Origin: CAVQJU01 sp963729215
GTDB lineage: Bacteria > Acidobacteriota > Vicinamibacteria > Vicinamibacterales > CAVVIG01
DNA length: 64,000 nt
NCBI GenBank assembly: GCA_963729215.1
Contig: CAVSND010000028.1
Span: forward strand, 248,001 to 312,000
Reading direction: 5' to 3'
Positions within the stretch are counted from its first letter, which is position 1; every line of letters starts with the position of its first letter. This document shows, in pieces, positions 46,812-55,418 of this stretch. The position numbers and the translations under genes are program-made. The notes below the pieces were generated by a model that worked only from the letters and a program-made list of their open reading frames with translations, searched no databases and had not been told where the DNA came from.

Positions 46812-47126
46812 TCATGATACCGTGCCGCCGTTACCAACTTCCTCGTCGTGTGCCACCCGCCGTTCGAGCCTCCGCGCCTCGTCGATGATGCGCTCGAACA
46901 GGCGGGCGATCGCTTCGGGACCAAGAGGCCCCTCGGCCGCGACGTTCCGCACGTGATCCAGCACCTGTTTTTCCCGGTCAGGCTGGTACACGTCGATTCC
47001 CTGCTCTTTCTTGAGGCGGCCGATCTCGCACGCACAGCGCGCGCGCTCGTTCAGCAGCCGGACCAGCACCTCGTCCACGCGATCGATGTCGCGCCGCAAA
47101 TCGTCAAGCGTCGGCATACTTGGCAC
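46812..47126 (-). CDS. Chorismate mutase (AroQ class)
   Basis: A 104-aa all-helical AroQ-type chorismate mutase that converts chorismate to prephenate. The first helix LDDLRRDIDRVDEVLVRLLN, the second starting ERARCACEIGRLKKEQG and the Arg/Lys/Glu active-site residues (including YQPDREKQVL) match the family. It stands alone, not fused to DAHP synthase or to prephenate dehydratase, between trpA and the DAHP synthase gene. In several bacteria stand-alone AroQ proteins bind the type I-beta DAHP synthase next door to make an allosteric complex; the tight linkage here suggests that possibility. Confidence 0.92.
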   Translation of the reverse strand: MPSMPTLDDLRRDIDRVDEVLVRLLNERARCACEIGRLKKEQGIDVYQPDREKQVLDHVRNVAAEGPLGPEAIARLFERIIDEARRLERRVAHDEEVGNGGTVS

Positions 47127-47147
47127 TTCTCACAATGAACGGTCGTT

Positions 47148-47963
47148 TCACGCGTGAAGCTCCCTCGGCTGGCACGCGCTTCGGAGCGACCGCACGTACG
47201 TTTCGACGCGGTCGACAAGGTCCGCCGACTCTCGTTCCTCGGCGATCAGTGAAACCAGCGCGCTGCCGACGACCGCGGCGTCGGCGTAGGCGCCCACTTC
47301 CGCCACATGCTCCGGGCGGGAAATACCGAATCCCAGGGCAATCGGCAGGGACGTGAACGTCCGGAGGCGCCGCACAAGCGTCGCGGCGTCCGACGACACC
47401 TGCGCGCGCGCGCCGGTCACGCCCAGCCGTGAGATACCGTACAGAAACCCCTGCCCCAGTGCCGCCGCCTTCTGGATTCGGGCGTCGGTGGTCGTCGGGC
47501 TGAGAAGAAAAATCGTATCGATGCCCGCGGCTGCCGTCGTTTCCCGAAATTCCTCTGCCTCTTCGATTGGCAGGTCGAGCGCGAGCACGCCATCCACTCC
47601 GGCCGCCGCCGCCTGCCGCGCGAACTCGCCGATGCCGATACGCAGCAGCGGATTCGCATAGCTGAAGACGACGATCGGCGCAGACACGTACGGCCTGACG
47701 TCCGCAATCAGTTTGAGCGCGGTCCGCAGGCTTCCGCCCGCGGCAAGCGCGCGCTCGGTCGCGCGCTGGATGACGGGGCCGTCGGCGAGAGGATCGGAGA
47801 ACGGAACGCCCACTTCGAGCACGTCCGCGCCCGCACGGTCGAGCGCACGCAGCAATTCGGCGGACCGCGCGAGGTCGGGATCGGCGGCTGTCGTATACGT
47901 CACGAGCCCGGGCCGCTGCTCGAGGCGCAAACGAGCGAACGTCGGCGTCAACCGCGAAGGCAC
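47148..47963 (-). CDS. trpA: Tryptophan synthase alpha chain
   Basis: A 271-aa TIM barrel that cleaves indole-3-glycerol phosphate to indole. Catalytic Glu is in DVLEVGVPFSDPLADGP and the catalytic Asp in DGVLALDLPIEEAEEF; the phosphate-binding loop GFGISRPEHV comes late. I prefer GTG 47963 (GGTGGA four bases upstream) which overlaps trpB by 16 bases; a TTG at 47951 overlapping the trpB stop is an alternative. Indole passes through a tunnel to TrpB. Confidence 0.94.
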   Translation of the reverse strand: MPSRLTPTFARLRLEQRPGLVTYTTAADPDLARSAELLRALDRAGADVLEVGVPFSDPLADGPVIQRATERALAAGGSLRTALKLIADVRPYVSAPIVVFSYANPLLRIGIGEFARQAAAAGVDGVLALDLPIEEAEEFRETTAAAGIDTIFLLSPTTTDARIQKAAALGQGFLYGISRLGVTGARAQVSSDAATLVRRLRTFTSLPIALGFGISRPEHVAEVGAYADAAVVGSALVSLIAEERESADLVDRVETYVRSLRSACQPRELHA

Positions 47964-49147
47964 TTTTCCACCGTCTGCACATCCTTGTCGCCGCGACCTG
48001 ACAGGTTCACGAGCAGTATCCCATCCGGGCCGAGCTCCGTCGCGATTTGCCTCGCGTAGGCAATTGCGTGTGCGGATTCGAGCGCGGGCAGAATCCCTTC
48101 GAGCCTGGCGAGCAACTGGAACGCCTCGAGCGCCTGGTCGTCGGTGATATACCCGTATTCCGAACGGCCCATCCCACGCAGCCACGCGTGCTCGGGTCCG
48201 ACCGCCGCGTAATCCAGCCCCGCCGAGATCGAATGCGTCAACTCGATGTTGCCGTCATCATCCTGAAGAATGAATGTCCGCGTGCCCTGCAGGACGCCGG
48301 TGCTGCCCCCCGCAAACCGCGCGGCGTGGCGCCCGCGAACAATCGCCTCGCCGCCGGCTTCCACTCCGATGAGCCTCACGCCCTCGTCGTCCACGAAGGC
48401 ATCGAAGATGCCCATCGCGTTGCTGCCGCCGCCGACGCACGCGACAACGGCATGCGGCAGGCGGCCCGTCAGCTCGTGCACCTGCTCCCGGGCTTCCCGG
48501 CCGATCACTGATTGAAACTCGCGAACCATCAATGGATACGGATGGGGCCCGAGCACGGAGCCGAGCAGGTAGTACGTGTCCGTCACGTTCGTGACCCAGT
48601 CGCGCATCGCCTCGTTGATCGCGTCCTTCAGCGTGCGGCTCCCCGCATCCACGCGGCAGACTTCCGCGCCAAGCAGCCGCATGCGGAAGACATTCAGCTC
48701 CTGCCGGGCCATGTCTTCAGAGCCCATGTAAACATGGCATTCGAGGCCGAGCAGCGCGCAGGCCGTGGCCGTCGCCACGCCGTGCTGTCCCGCGCCGGTC
48801 TCCGCGACGATGCGCCGCTTGCCCATGCGGACGGCGAGCAGCGCCTGGCCGAGCGCGTTGTTGATTTTGTGCGCGCCCGTGTGCGTGAGATCTTCGCGTT
48901 TCAGAAAGATCCGCGCGCCCCCGTACGCCTGCGTCAGGCGCTTCGCCTCGTAGACAGGCGTGGGCCGTCCAACGTAGTGCTTCAGCAGGCGCGCCAACTC
49001 CGCAGCAAACGCCGGATCCTCGCGGACCTCGAAGTAGGCGCGCTCGAGCTGCTCGACCGGCTCGACGAGCGTCTCCGGCACGAACCGGCCGCCGAATTCA
49101 CCGAAGTACCCGCGACTGTCAGGATCGCGCCGAGATACGACTGCCAT
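47948..49147 (-). CDS. trpB: Tryptophan synthase beta chain
   Basis: A 399-aa PLP enzyme of the TrpB1 type, joining indole and serine. Starts YFGEFGGRFVPETL, PLP lysine in HTGAHKINNALGQ near residue 88, glycine-rich phosphate loop VACVGGGSNAMGIF, catalytic Glu in AETGAGQHGVATAT. ATG 49147 overlaps trpF by 29 bases. Length and motifs are complete. Expressed with trpA in the supraoperon under the attenuator. Confidence 0.96.
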   Translation of the reverse strand: MAVVSRRDPDSRGYFGEFGGRFVPETLVEPVEQLERAYFEVREDPAFAAELARLLKHYVGRPTPVYEAKRLTQAYGGARIFLKREDLTHTGAHKINNALGQALLAVRMGKRRIVAETGAGQHGVATATACALLGLECHVYMGSEDMARQELNVFRMRLLGAEVCRVDAGSRTLKDAINEAMRDWVTNVTDTYYLLGSVLGPHPYPLMVREFQSVIGREAREQVHELTGRLPHAVVACVGGGSNAMGIFDAFVDDEGVRLIGVEAGGEAIVRGRHAARFAGGSTGVLQGTRTFILQDDDGNIELTHSISAGLDYAAVGPEHAWLRGMGRSEYGYITDDQALEAFQLLARLEGILPALESAHAIAYARQIATELGPDGILLVNLSGRGDKDVQTVEKCLRG

Positions 49148-49754
49148 GAACTGCCTCAAAGAGCGCCTTGATGCGCCCGTGATCCTTGATACCCGGAGCG
49201 GCTTCCACCCCGGACGATACGTCGATGCCGAATGGTCGTACGCGCGCTATCGCGTCGCCGACATTGTCCGCCGTCAGACCGCCGGCCAGGACGATCGGCC
49301 TGCGCCTCGCGATGGCCGCGGCGACCGACCAGTCAACCGTTCGTCCCGTGCCTCCCTTGCGAACCGGGTCGTGCGCGTCCAGCAGGACGACTACACGGGA
49401 GGGCCAGACGTCGATGCGTGCGGCATCCAGATCGAGGCCGTCGCGAATCGCCACCGCCTTCACCACCGGCCTGCTCATTGTCGCGATGTAGTCCGCCGAT
49501 TCTCCGCCGTGCAGTTGAACGGCGCCGAGTTGAGCAAGGCTCGCGACCTCGTTCACGTATTCGGCGGGTTGATCCGCGAACACGCCGACGGCTGTGACGA
49601 ACGGTGGAAGCGACGCGGTGATCGTTCGAGCCCGATGCGGATCGACGGCTCTCGGGCTGCCGGGCCAGAAGACGAAGCCCAGCGCCGTCGCCCCCGCGTC
49701 GACCGCCGCTTTCGCGTCCTCGAGCCGCGTGATGCCGCAAATCTTCACGAGCAC
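49119..49754 (-). CDS. trpF: Phosphoribosylanthranilate isomerase
   Basis: A 211-aa TIM barrel that isomerises N-(5-phosphoribosyl)anthranilate. The N-terminal VKICGITRLEDA holds the catalytic Cys (residue 5 or so), and the general-acid Asp lies in VVLLDAHDP. LAGGLTADNVGDAI and FGIDVSSGVEAAPGIKDH complete the family pattern. Stand-alone, not fused to TrpC. Overlaps trpC by 10 bases and trpB by 29. Confidence 0.95.
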   Translation of the reverse strand: MLVKICGITRLEDAKAAVDAGATALGFVFWPGSPRAVDPHRARTITASLPPFVTAVGVFADQPAEYVNEVASLAQLGAVQLHGGESADYIATMSRPVVKAVAIRDGLDLDAARIDVWPSRVVVLLDAHDPVRKGGTGRTVDWSVAAAIARRRPIVLAGGLTADNVGDAIARVRPFGIDVSSGVEAAPGIKDHGRIKALFEAVHGSRISARS

Positions 49755-50557
49755 GGCACACCCGCCAGCAGTTCCTGGAGCGCGCCGCCCGGATCCGGCA
49801 GCGTCATCAGCCGCTCCCCGATGAGAAACGCCCGATAGCCGAGCTGGCGCAGCCGCAGCAGGTCGTCAGGCGTCCGCAGCCCGCTCTCGCTGACGGCGAC
49901 AACGCCTCCGGGTATCAGCCCAACCACGCGCTCGGACGCCTTGACGTCGACTTCGAGCGTCCGCAGGTTGCGGTTGTTGACGCCGATGATCCGTGCCCCC
50001 GAGTCGATCGCCATCGCCAGTTCATCGGCGTCGTGTACCTCGACCAGCGCGTCCATCCCGAGCGCCGCCGCCTGCGCCGCAAGCGATTTCAGTTCGACGG
50101 CGTCAAGCGCCGCGACGATCAGGAGAATTGCGTCCGCGCCTGCTTCCTTCGCCTCGAGCACCTGATACTCGGAGACGATGAAGTCCTTCCGCAGGATGGG
50201 CACCTCGACGGCCGCCCGCACGGCTCTGAGATGCTCGAGCGAGCCATCGAAGAACGTCGGTTCCGTCAGCACCGAAATCGCGGCCGCGCCGGCGGCGGCA
50301 TAGCCGGCCGCGATTGTCGCCGGATCGTAGTCGGCGCGCAGCACGCCGCGCGACGGCGAGCGCCGTTTGCACTCCGCTATCACGTTCAATCGATCGGCGC
50401 GGCTGAGTGCTTCACGGAACCGGCCTCCAGCGGGCGTCGCGCCAGGCCCGAGACGTGCCACTCTGTCGCGGAGAACCGACAGCGGGACTGTCTGCTCCCG
50501 GACCTCGGTGATCCGGCGCGTCGCCGCGACGATCGTCCCGAGCAGGTCTGCGCTCAC
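49745..50557 (-). CDS. trpC: Indole-3-glycerol phosphate synthase
   Basis: A 270-aa TIM barrel that closes the indole ring. Family strings VIAECKRRSPSRG (with catalytic Lys), VLTEPTFFDGSLEHL, VPILRKDFIVSEYQV, DAILLIVAAL and IGVNNRNLRTLEVD are all present; the C-terminal VVAVSESGLRTPDDL binds phosphate. Start ATG overlaps trpD by four bases. Upstream N-terminal helix (about 1-45) is as in other TrpC proteins. Confidence 0.95.
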   Translation of the reverse strand: MSADLLGTIVAATRRITEVREQTVPLSVLRDRVARLGPGATPAGGRFREALSRADRLNVIAECKRRSPSRGVLRADYDPATIAAGYAAAGAAAISVLTEPTFFDGSLEHLRAVRAAVEVPILRKDFIVSEYQVLEAKEAGADAILLIVAALDAVELKSLAAQAAALGMDALVEVHDADELAMAIDSGARIIGVNNRNLRTLEVDVKASERVVGLIPGGVVAVSESGLRTPDDLLRLRQLGYRAFLIGERLMTLPDPGGALQELLAGVPCS

Positions 50558-51591
50558 GCCCCTGCGCCTCCAGAGAACTCCTCCGCAGTCGAGACGGCGA
50601 TGAGCGTGTCCAGCGTGCGCCGCGCGTCCCCTCGATCGATGGCGCGCGACGCCCGCGCCAGGCCTTCCTCCACCGAGCCCGCCACACCTGCAATCAACAG
50701 CGCGGCGCCGGCGTTCAGCAGCACCACGTCGCGTGTTGCCCCTCGCTCGCCGGCGAGAATCCGCTCGATGATGCGCGCGTTGTCGTGCGCGTCTCCCCCG
50801 TTGAAGGCCGCCGGGTTAGCCTTGGGCAGGCCGACGTCGCCCGGGTGCAGGTAAAACGTATTGACCGTGCCGTCGCGCGCCTCCGAAACCTTCGTGTAGC
50901 CGGCCGTCGAAATCTCGTCGATGCCGTCTGCGCCGTGGACCACCCAGGCCCGTTCGGAGCCGAGCAGCATCAGGGCCCGGGCCATCAGCTCGGTCAACTC
51001 CGGTCTCGGGACGCCGACCAGTTGCCGGGTCGCGCCGGCGGGATTCGTCAGCGGGCCGAGCAGATTGAACGCGGTGCGCACACCGAGGTCGCGCCGCGTC
51101 GGCCCGGCGTGTTTCATCGCGGGGTGGAACGTCGGCGCGAAGAAGAATCCGACGCCCGCCTCCGCCAGGCAACGCTCCACCACCGCAGGCGACGCCGTCA
51201 CCCTCACGCCGAGCGCCTCGAACACGTCGGCGCTTCCCGACAGGCTCGAGACGGATCGGTTGCCGTGCTTCGCGACGCGGACACCGCACGCCGCGATCAC
51301 GAGCGCGGCGCACGATGAAATGTTGAACGTCCCCGAACGGTCACCGCCGGTGCCGCACGTGTCGAACACGCGTTCGTAGCGCCGGGAGACCTGCACGGCA
51401 TGCGCCCGCATGGCGCGCGCCAGGCCGACGATTTCCGTGGGCCGCTCGCCTTTCATGGCGAGCCCCATCAGCAGTCCGGCCATCTGTGCGGGCGCGGCCC
51501 GCCCCTCCATGATCTCGGTCATGGCGGCCGCCGCCTCGTCGCTCGTGAGGTCCTCGTGACGCGTCAGCTTCTCCATCAACGCTGGAAACAT
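50554..51591 (-). CDS. trpD: Anthranilate phosphoribosyltransferase
   Basis: A 345-aa enzyme that adds phosphoribose to anthranilate. PRPP-binding string DTCGTGGDRSGTFNIS lies near residue 80, followed by VAKHGNRSVSSLSGSADVFE and the anthranilate-side HPAMKHAGPTRRDLGVRT. The ATG at 51591 follows the trpG stop by 22 bases. It is not fused to trpG, unlike the E. coli arrangement. Complete and well conserved. Confidence 0.95.
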   Translation of the reverse strand: MFPALMEKLTRHEDLTSDEAAAAMTEIMEGRAAPAQMAGLLMGLAMKGERPTEIVGLARAMRAHAVQVSRRYERVFDTCGTGGDRSGTFNISSCAALVIAACGVRVAKHGNRSVSSLSGSADVFEALGVRVTASPAVVERCLAEAGVGFFFAPTFHPAMKHAGPTRRDLGVRTAFNLLGPLTNPAGATRQLVGVPRPELTELMARALMLLGSERAWVVHGADGIDEISTAGYTKVSEARDGTVNTFYLHPGDVGLPKANPAAFNGGDAHDNARIIERILAGERGATRDVVLLNAGAALLIAGVAGSVEEGLARASRAIDRGDARRTLDTLIAVSTAEEFSGGAGA

Positions 51592-51613
51592 GACTAGTGG
51601 ACCGTCCTTTCCA

Positions 51614-52195
<582 letters not shown>

Positions 52196-52197
52196 CG

Positions 52198-53672
52198 CTA
52201 GCAAGTCCCTGCTGGGCGAGCTCGAGCGCCTTCAGCAGCGCGCGCGCCTTGTCTCGCGTCTCTTCGTACTCGGCCGTCGGGTTCGAATCGATCACGATGC
52301 CGGCCCCCGCCTGCGCCCAGGCTTTGCCGTTCGACATGATGATCGTCCGGATGGCGATGCAGAAGTCGAGATTGCCGGCGAAGTCCACGTAGCCGACCGC
52401 ACCCGCGTAGAGTCCGCGCGGAATCGGTTCGAGCTCCCGGATGATCTGCATCGCGCGGACCTTGGGCGCGCCCGACACCGTCCCCGCAGGAAAGCACGAC
52501 ACCAGCGCGTCGAGCCGATCGCGGTCGTCGGCCAGCTGACCTTCGACGATTGAGGTCAGGTGCATCACGTGCGAAAACCGTTCGAGGCCCATGAACTGCG
52601 GGACGCGCACGCTGCCGTATTTGCACACTCGGCCGACGTCGTTCCTGCCCAGGTCCACGAGCATCACGTGCTCGGCCCGCTCCTTCTCGTTGCGTTTCAG
52701 CTCTTCCCCCAGCCGCATATCCTCCTCGGGGTTGCGGCCGCGCGGGCGCGTCCCCGCGATTGGATGCGTTTCCACGCGGGACCCCTCGACGCGCACGAGC
52801 ATTTCTGGAGACGATCCCACCACGGACACGCCGCCCATACGAATGAAGTACATGTACGGCGACGGATTCACGTGCCTGAGCGCCCGGTAGACTGTAAACG
52901 GTTCGACCGTGACATCGGCTTCGAAGCGCTGCGACAGGACGACCTGGTAGATGTCCCCGGCGGCGATGTGTTCCTTCGCCGTCCGCACGTGCTCCTCGAA
53001 ACCCTCCCGCGTATAGCTGGATCTGACCTCGAGTGCGCCGTCGCCGGCCCGCCGCTCGTGTGAGAGGCCGCGCTCGAGCTCGCGCTCGAGGAACTGAATT
53101 TTCGCGCAGGCAAACTGGTAGAGCGACTCCAGGTCGTCGTCTGCCGTGATGCGCGCGTTCGCGATAATCAGGATCCGGTGACGGACGTGGTCGAACGCGA
53201 GCACGGTATCGAACACCATGAACGCGGCCTGATTGGCGCCATCATCCGACTTGCCCAGATCGCCCAGCACGGGCTCGAACCAGGACGAGGCGCCGTAGCC
53301 GAAGTACCCGACCGCGCCACCCGTGAAGCGCGGAAGATCGGGCACGAACGGCGACCGGTAGTCGGCCATCAGCCGGCGGAGCGTGTCGACAAACGGCCGG
53401 TCGCTCTCGGAGGTCGCGCCCGCCCGATCGATGATCGTGCGGCCGTCGCGCGAAGTCAGGATCAGAAACGGATCCTTGCCGAGGAACGAGTAGCGGCCGA
53501 CATGCTCCCCGCCTTCGACGCTTTCCAGCAGGAAGGCGTAGTCGGCGTGCTCCGCGATTTTCAGAAACGCCGATACCGGCGTGAGCAGGTCGGCGACCAT
53601 CTCTTTGCACACGGGCACGAACGTGCCGCGGCGCGCCAGTTCCTTGAATTCCTCAAACGACGTGATTTTCAT
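52198..53672 (-). CDS. trpE: Anthranilate synthase component I (3' end frameshifted)
   Basis: TrpE of about 491 aa. It converts chorismate to anthranilate with ammonia from TrpG. N-terminal Trp-binding region includes LESVEGGEHVGRYSFLG; the catalytic part has HPIAGTRPRGRNPEEDM, MLVDLGRNDVGRV, FPAGTVSGAPKVRAMQII and QAGAGIVIDSNPTAEYEETR. The reading frame shows no stop at the expected point after ALELAQQGLA and would run on over trpG for about 150 residues of unrelated Arg-rich sequence. A TAG at 52200-52198, just ahead of the trpG ATG, is reached if one base is missing near 52201. Feedback inhibition by tryptophan is expected from the Leu-Glu-Ser motif. Confidence 0.92.
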
Positions 53673-55131
53673 TGCGCGTGAACTCCGCGAGCCGCTTCGC
53701 CGCGGCGTGCTTCATGACATCAGCCGGCGCTTTCGCTCCGGTCCACCATTCGAACTGCTCGATGGCCTGCCCCACGAGCATCTGTAAGCCGCCGATCGTC
53801 GCGCATCCGGCGGCGGCCGCCTCGCGCAGCAACATCGTGGACTCCGGGTTGTAGACGAGGTCGTACACGGTACGGCCGGCCGGGCCCGAAAGCGCCGCCG
53901 CCTCAACCGGCATCGCGGCAACGTTCGGGAACATGCCGACGGGTGTGCAGTTGACGAGCAGATCCCAACTGCCCGCGGCCGGCGGAAACACTCCGGCCGT
54001 GGCAGCAGCCGGCGTGGCAATCTCCTCCGCGCGTGCCCGGCTCCGCGAGTAGACCGTGACCGTCGCGCCGCTGCCCGCCAGCGCCGCCAGCACCGCTCTG
54101 GCGGAGCCGCCTGCTCCCAGAACGGCCACGCGCGCGCCGGCCAGCGCCACGCGATCGTGCAGCGGGCGAAGAAAGCCCGCGGCGTCCGTGTTGCCGCCGA
54201 TCCAGCGGCCACCGACCGCGCGAATCGTGTTGATCGCGCCGACCCGGCACGCGACGGCGTCTACTTCGTCCACATGTTCCCGAAGCGCAACTTTGTACGG
54301 GATCGTCACGCTGACACCGCGCACGCCGAGCGCGCGTCCGAACGTGACGAAGTCCTGGGCGTCCACTGCCGGAAACGGCAGATACACGGCGTCCAGACCA
54401 AGCGCGCCGAACGCCGCGTTGTGCATGGCTGGGGAAACGGAATGCGACACCGGCGAGCCGACCAGGCCGTAGAGCGCGGTAGCCGAACTAGCCGAGCGAA
54501 ACCGGTACACATCCAGCAACTCGCCGGACGTCACCTGTCCAACGTGGGCCTCACCGCCTGCGTACGTCCACCGCGAGCCGAATTTCGCCGCGAGCACGCG
54601 CGTCACGAGACCGCAGTCCCCCATGCCGATCAGCACGGCTCCGCCAGGGCCAATCTTCGACCCGAGATCGAACAACGGCAGACAGTCGCTGAGGCGCGCC
54701 GTCCTGGCGGCCAGCTTGATGATTTCGGCGCCGGTCGCACGCATGGCGGCGGCTCTCGCCTCGAGGTCCGCCGGCATCCCGTCGAAGTCGTGCATCGAGA
54801 GGACAATTCGGCGGCCGGCGGTCTGAGCGAGAAGGTCGGAGAAATTCGCGCGCCATTCGATGTCCACGTACTCGGCGCCGTGCGTGATGGCCTGCCGCAG
54901 GATGCCCCGGCGTTCCTCTTCCGAGCCACGAAACTGGCCGCCCTCCCAGGTCGGGCGGCACGTGACAATGGCCGGGAGACGCCGGCCCTCGAGCGCGCCG
55001 GCGACATCGGGGTCGCTGACCGTGTCCAGGCGCAGTTCGACCATGTCGGCGCCGATGACCTCGTCGCGCTTGCGGCGAAGTTCGGCGGTGGTCGATGCGG
55101 TCACGGTCACGCAGAGCACTGTATGGCCCAA
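53653..55131 (-). CDS. aroDE: Bifunctional 3-dehydroquinate dehydratase / shikimate dehydrogenase
   Basis: A 492-aa fusion of two consecutive shikimate enzymes, as in plants and some bacteria. Residues about 1-220 are a type I dehydroquinase TIM barrel with MVELRLDTVSD, catalytic His in LSMHDFDG and Schiff-base Lys in AEIIKLAART. Residues about 225-485 are shikimate dehydrogenase: LVGSPVSHSVSPAMHNAAF, VTIPYKVALREHVD with the catalytic Lys, GGNTDAAGF and NADP motif VLGAGGSARAV. The first possible start is TTG 55131, inside the T-run of the attenuator with GGAGGGG in its stem; GTG 55119 is an alternative. It overlaps trpE by 20 bases and is the first structural gene of the supraoperon. Confidence 0.94.
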   Translation of the reverse strand: MGHTVLCVTVTASTTAELRRKRDEVIGADMVELRLDTVSDPDVAGALEGRRLPAIVTCRPTWEGGQFRGSEEERRGILRQAITHGAEYVDIEWRANFSDLLAQTAGRRIVLSMHDFDGMPADLEARAAAMRATGAEIIKLAARTARLSDCLPLFDLGSKIGPGGAVLIGMGDCGLVTRVLAAKFGSRWTYAGGEAHVGQVTSGELLDVYRFRSASSATALYGLVGSPVSHSVSPAMHNAAFGALGLDAVYLPFPAVDAQDFVTFGRALGVRGVSVTIPYKVALREHVDEVDAVACRVGAINTIRAVGGRWIGGNTDAAGFLRPLHDRVALAGARVAVLGAGGSARAVLAALAGSGATVTVYSRSRARAEEIATPAAATAGVFPPAAGSWDLLVNCTPVGMFPNVAAMPVEAAALSGPAGRTVYDLVYNPESTMLLREAAAAGCATIGGLQMLVGQAIEQFEWWTGAKAPADVMKHAAAKRLAEFTRNENHVV

Positions 55132-55139
55132 AATAAAAA

Positions 55140-55169
55140 AGCCCCTCCAACCGTCAGGCTGAAGAGGCT
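55140..55169 (-). terminator. Attenuator terminator hairpin ahead of aroDE-trp operon
   Basis: On the minus strand AGCCTCTTCAGCC-TGAC-GGTTGGAGGGGCT forms a 13-bp stem (three G-U wobbles) followed at once by TTTTTTATTT. It is the clearest intrinsic terminator in the window and lies between the leader peptide stop and aroDE. The 5' arm GCCTCTTC can pair instead with GAAGAGGC inside the leader coding region (55220-55213), giving an antiterminator. Confidence 0.88.
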
Positions 55170-55196
55170 CGAATCAATCCGTCGCGCAGTGGCAGG

Positions 55197-55313
55197 TCAG
55201 GCCAGGGCGAATGCCTCTTCGGAACCGCTCCAATACCGCCACCCGTACGCCGACACGGCGGCGACACTGGTGGCCGGGCTAAACGATCGGAGGTTCCGGG
55301 ACACTCGGCTCAT
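55197..55313 (-). CDS. Aromatic-operon leader peptide (Tyr/Trp attenuation)
   Basis: ATG 55313 to TGA 55197 encodes 38 aa. Residues 23-28 are YGWRYW, followed by SGSEEAFALA: two Tyr and two Trp codons within six, in a proteome where Trp is rare. The Tyr/Trp run ends just before a segment (GGTTCCGAAGAGGC) that can pair either with CGGAACC early in the leader or with GCCTCTTC of the terminator. This is the four-segment logic of trp leaders: a ribosome stalled at uncharged Tyr or Trp codons frees the segment for the antiterminator. The promoter would start the mRNA about eight bases before the ATG, and no Shine-Dalgarno is visible, so initiation may be nearly leaderless. Function inferred from sequence only; no homologue known to me. 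Confidence 0.8.
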   Translation of the reverse strand: MSRVSRNLRSFSPATSVAAVSAYGWRYWSGSEEAFALA

Positions 55314-55327
55314 GTACAGACCGGGCG

Positions 55328-55357
55328 AAGATACCAGACGCCCTTCAGGATTGTCAA
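55328..55357 (-). promoter_or_regulatory. Promoter of aroDE-trp supraoperon
   Basis: On the minus strand TTGACA (55357-55352), 18-base spacer, TATCTT (55333-55328). Predicted start near 55321, about eight bases before the leader-peptide ATG. Confidence 0.7.
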
Positions 55358-55378
55358 CTCGAAAGCGCCCATTTCTCC

Positions 55379-55407
55379 TTGACCGATAAGCACTTCTCCC
55401 GTATAAC
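55379..55407 (+). promoter_or_regulatory. Promoter of S55-domain gene
   Basis: TTGACC (55379-55384) and TATAAC (55402-55407) with a 17-base spacer. Transcription would start about six bases before ATG 55419, giving a nearly leaderless mRNA. It is back to back with the aroDE promoter, only 21 bases apart. Confidence 0.65.
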
Positions 55408-55418
55408 CAGAGAATCCC

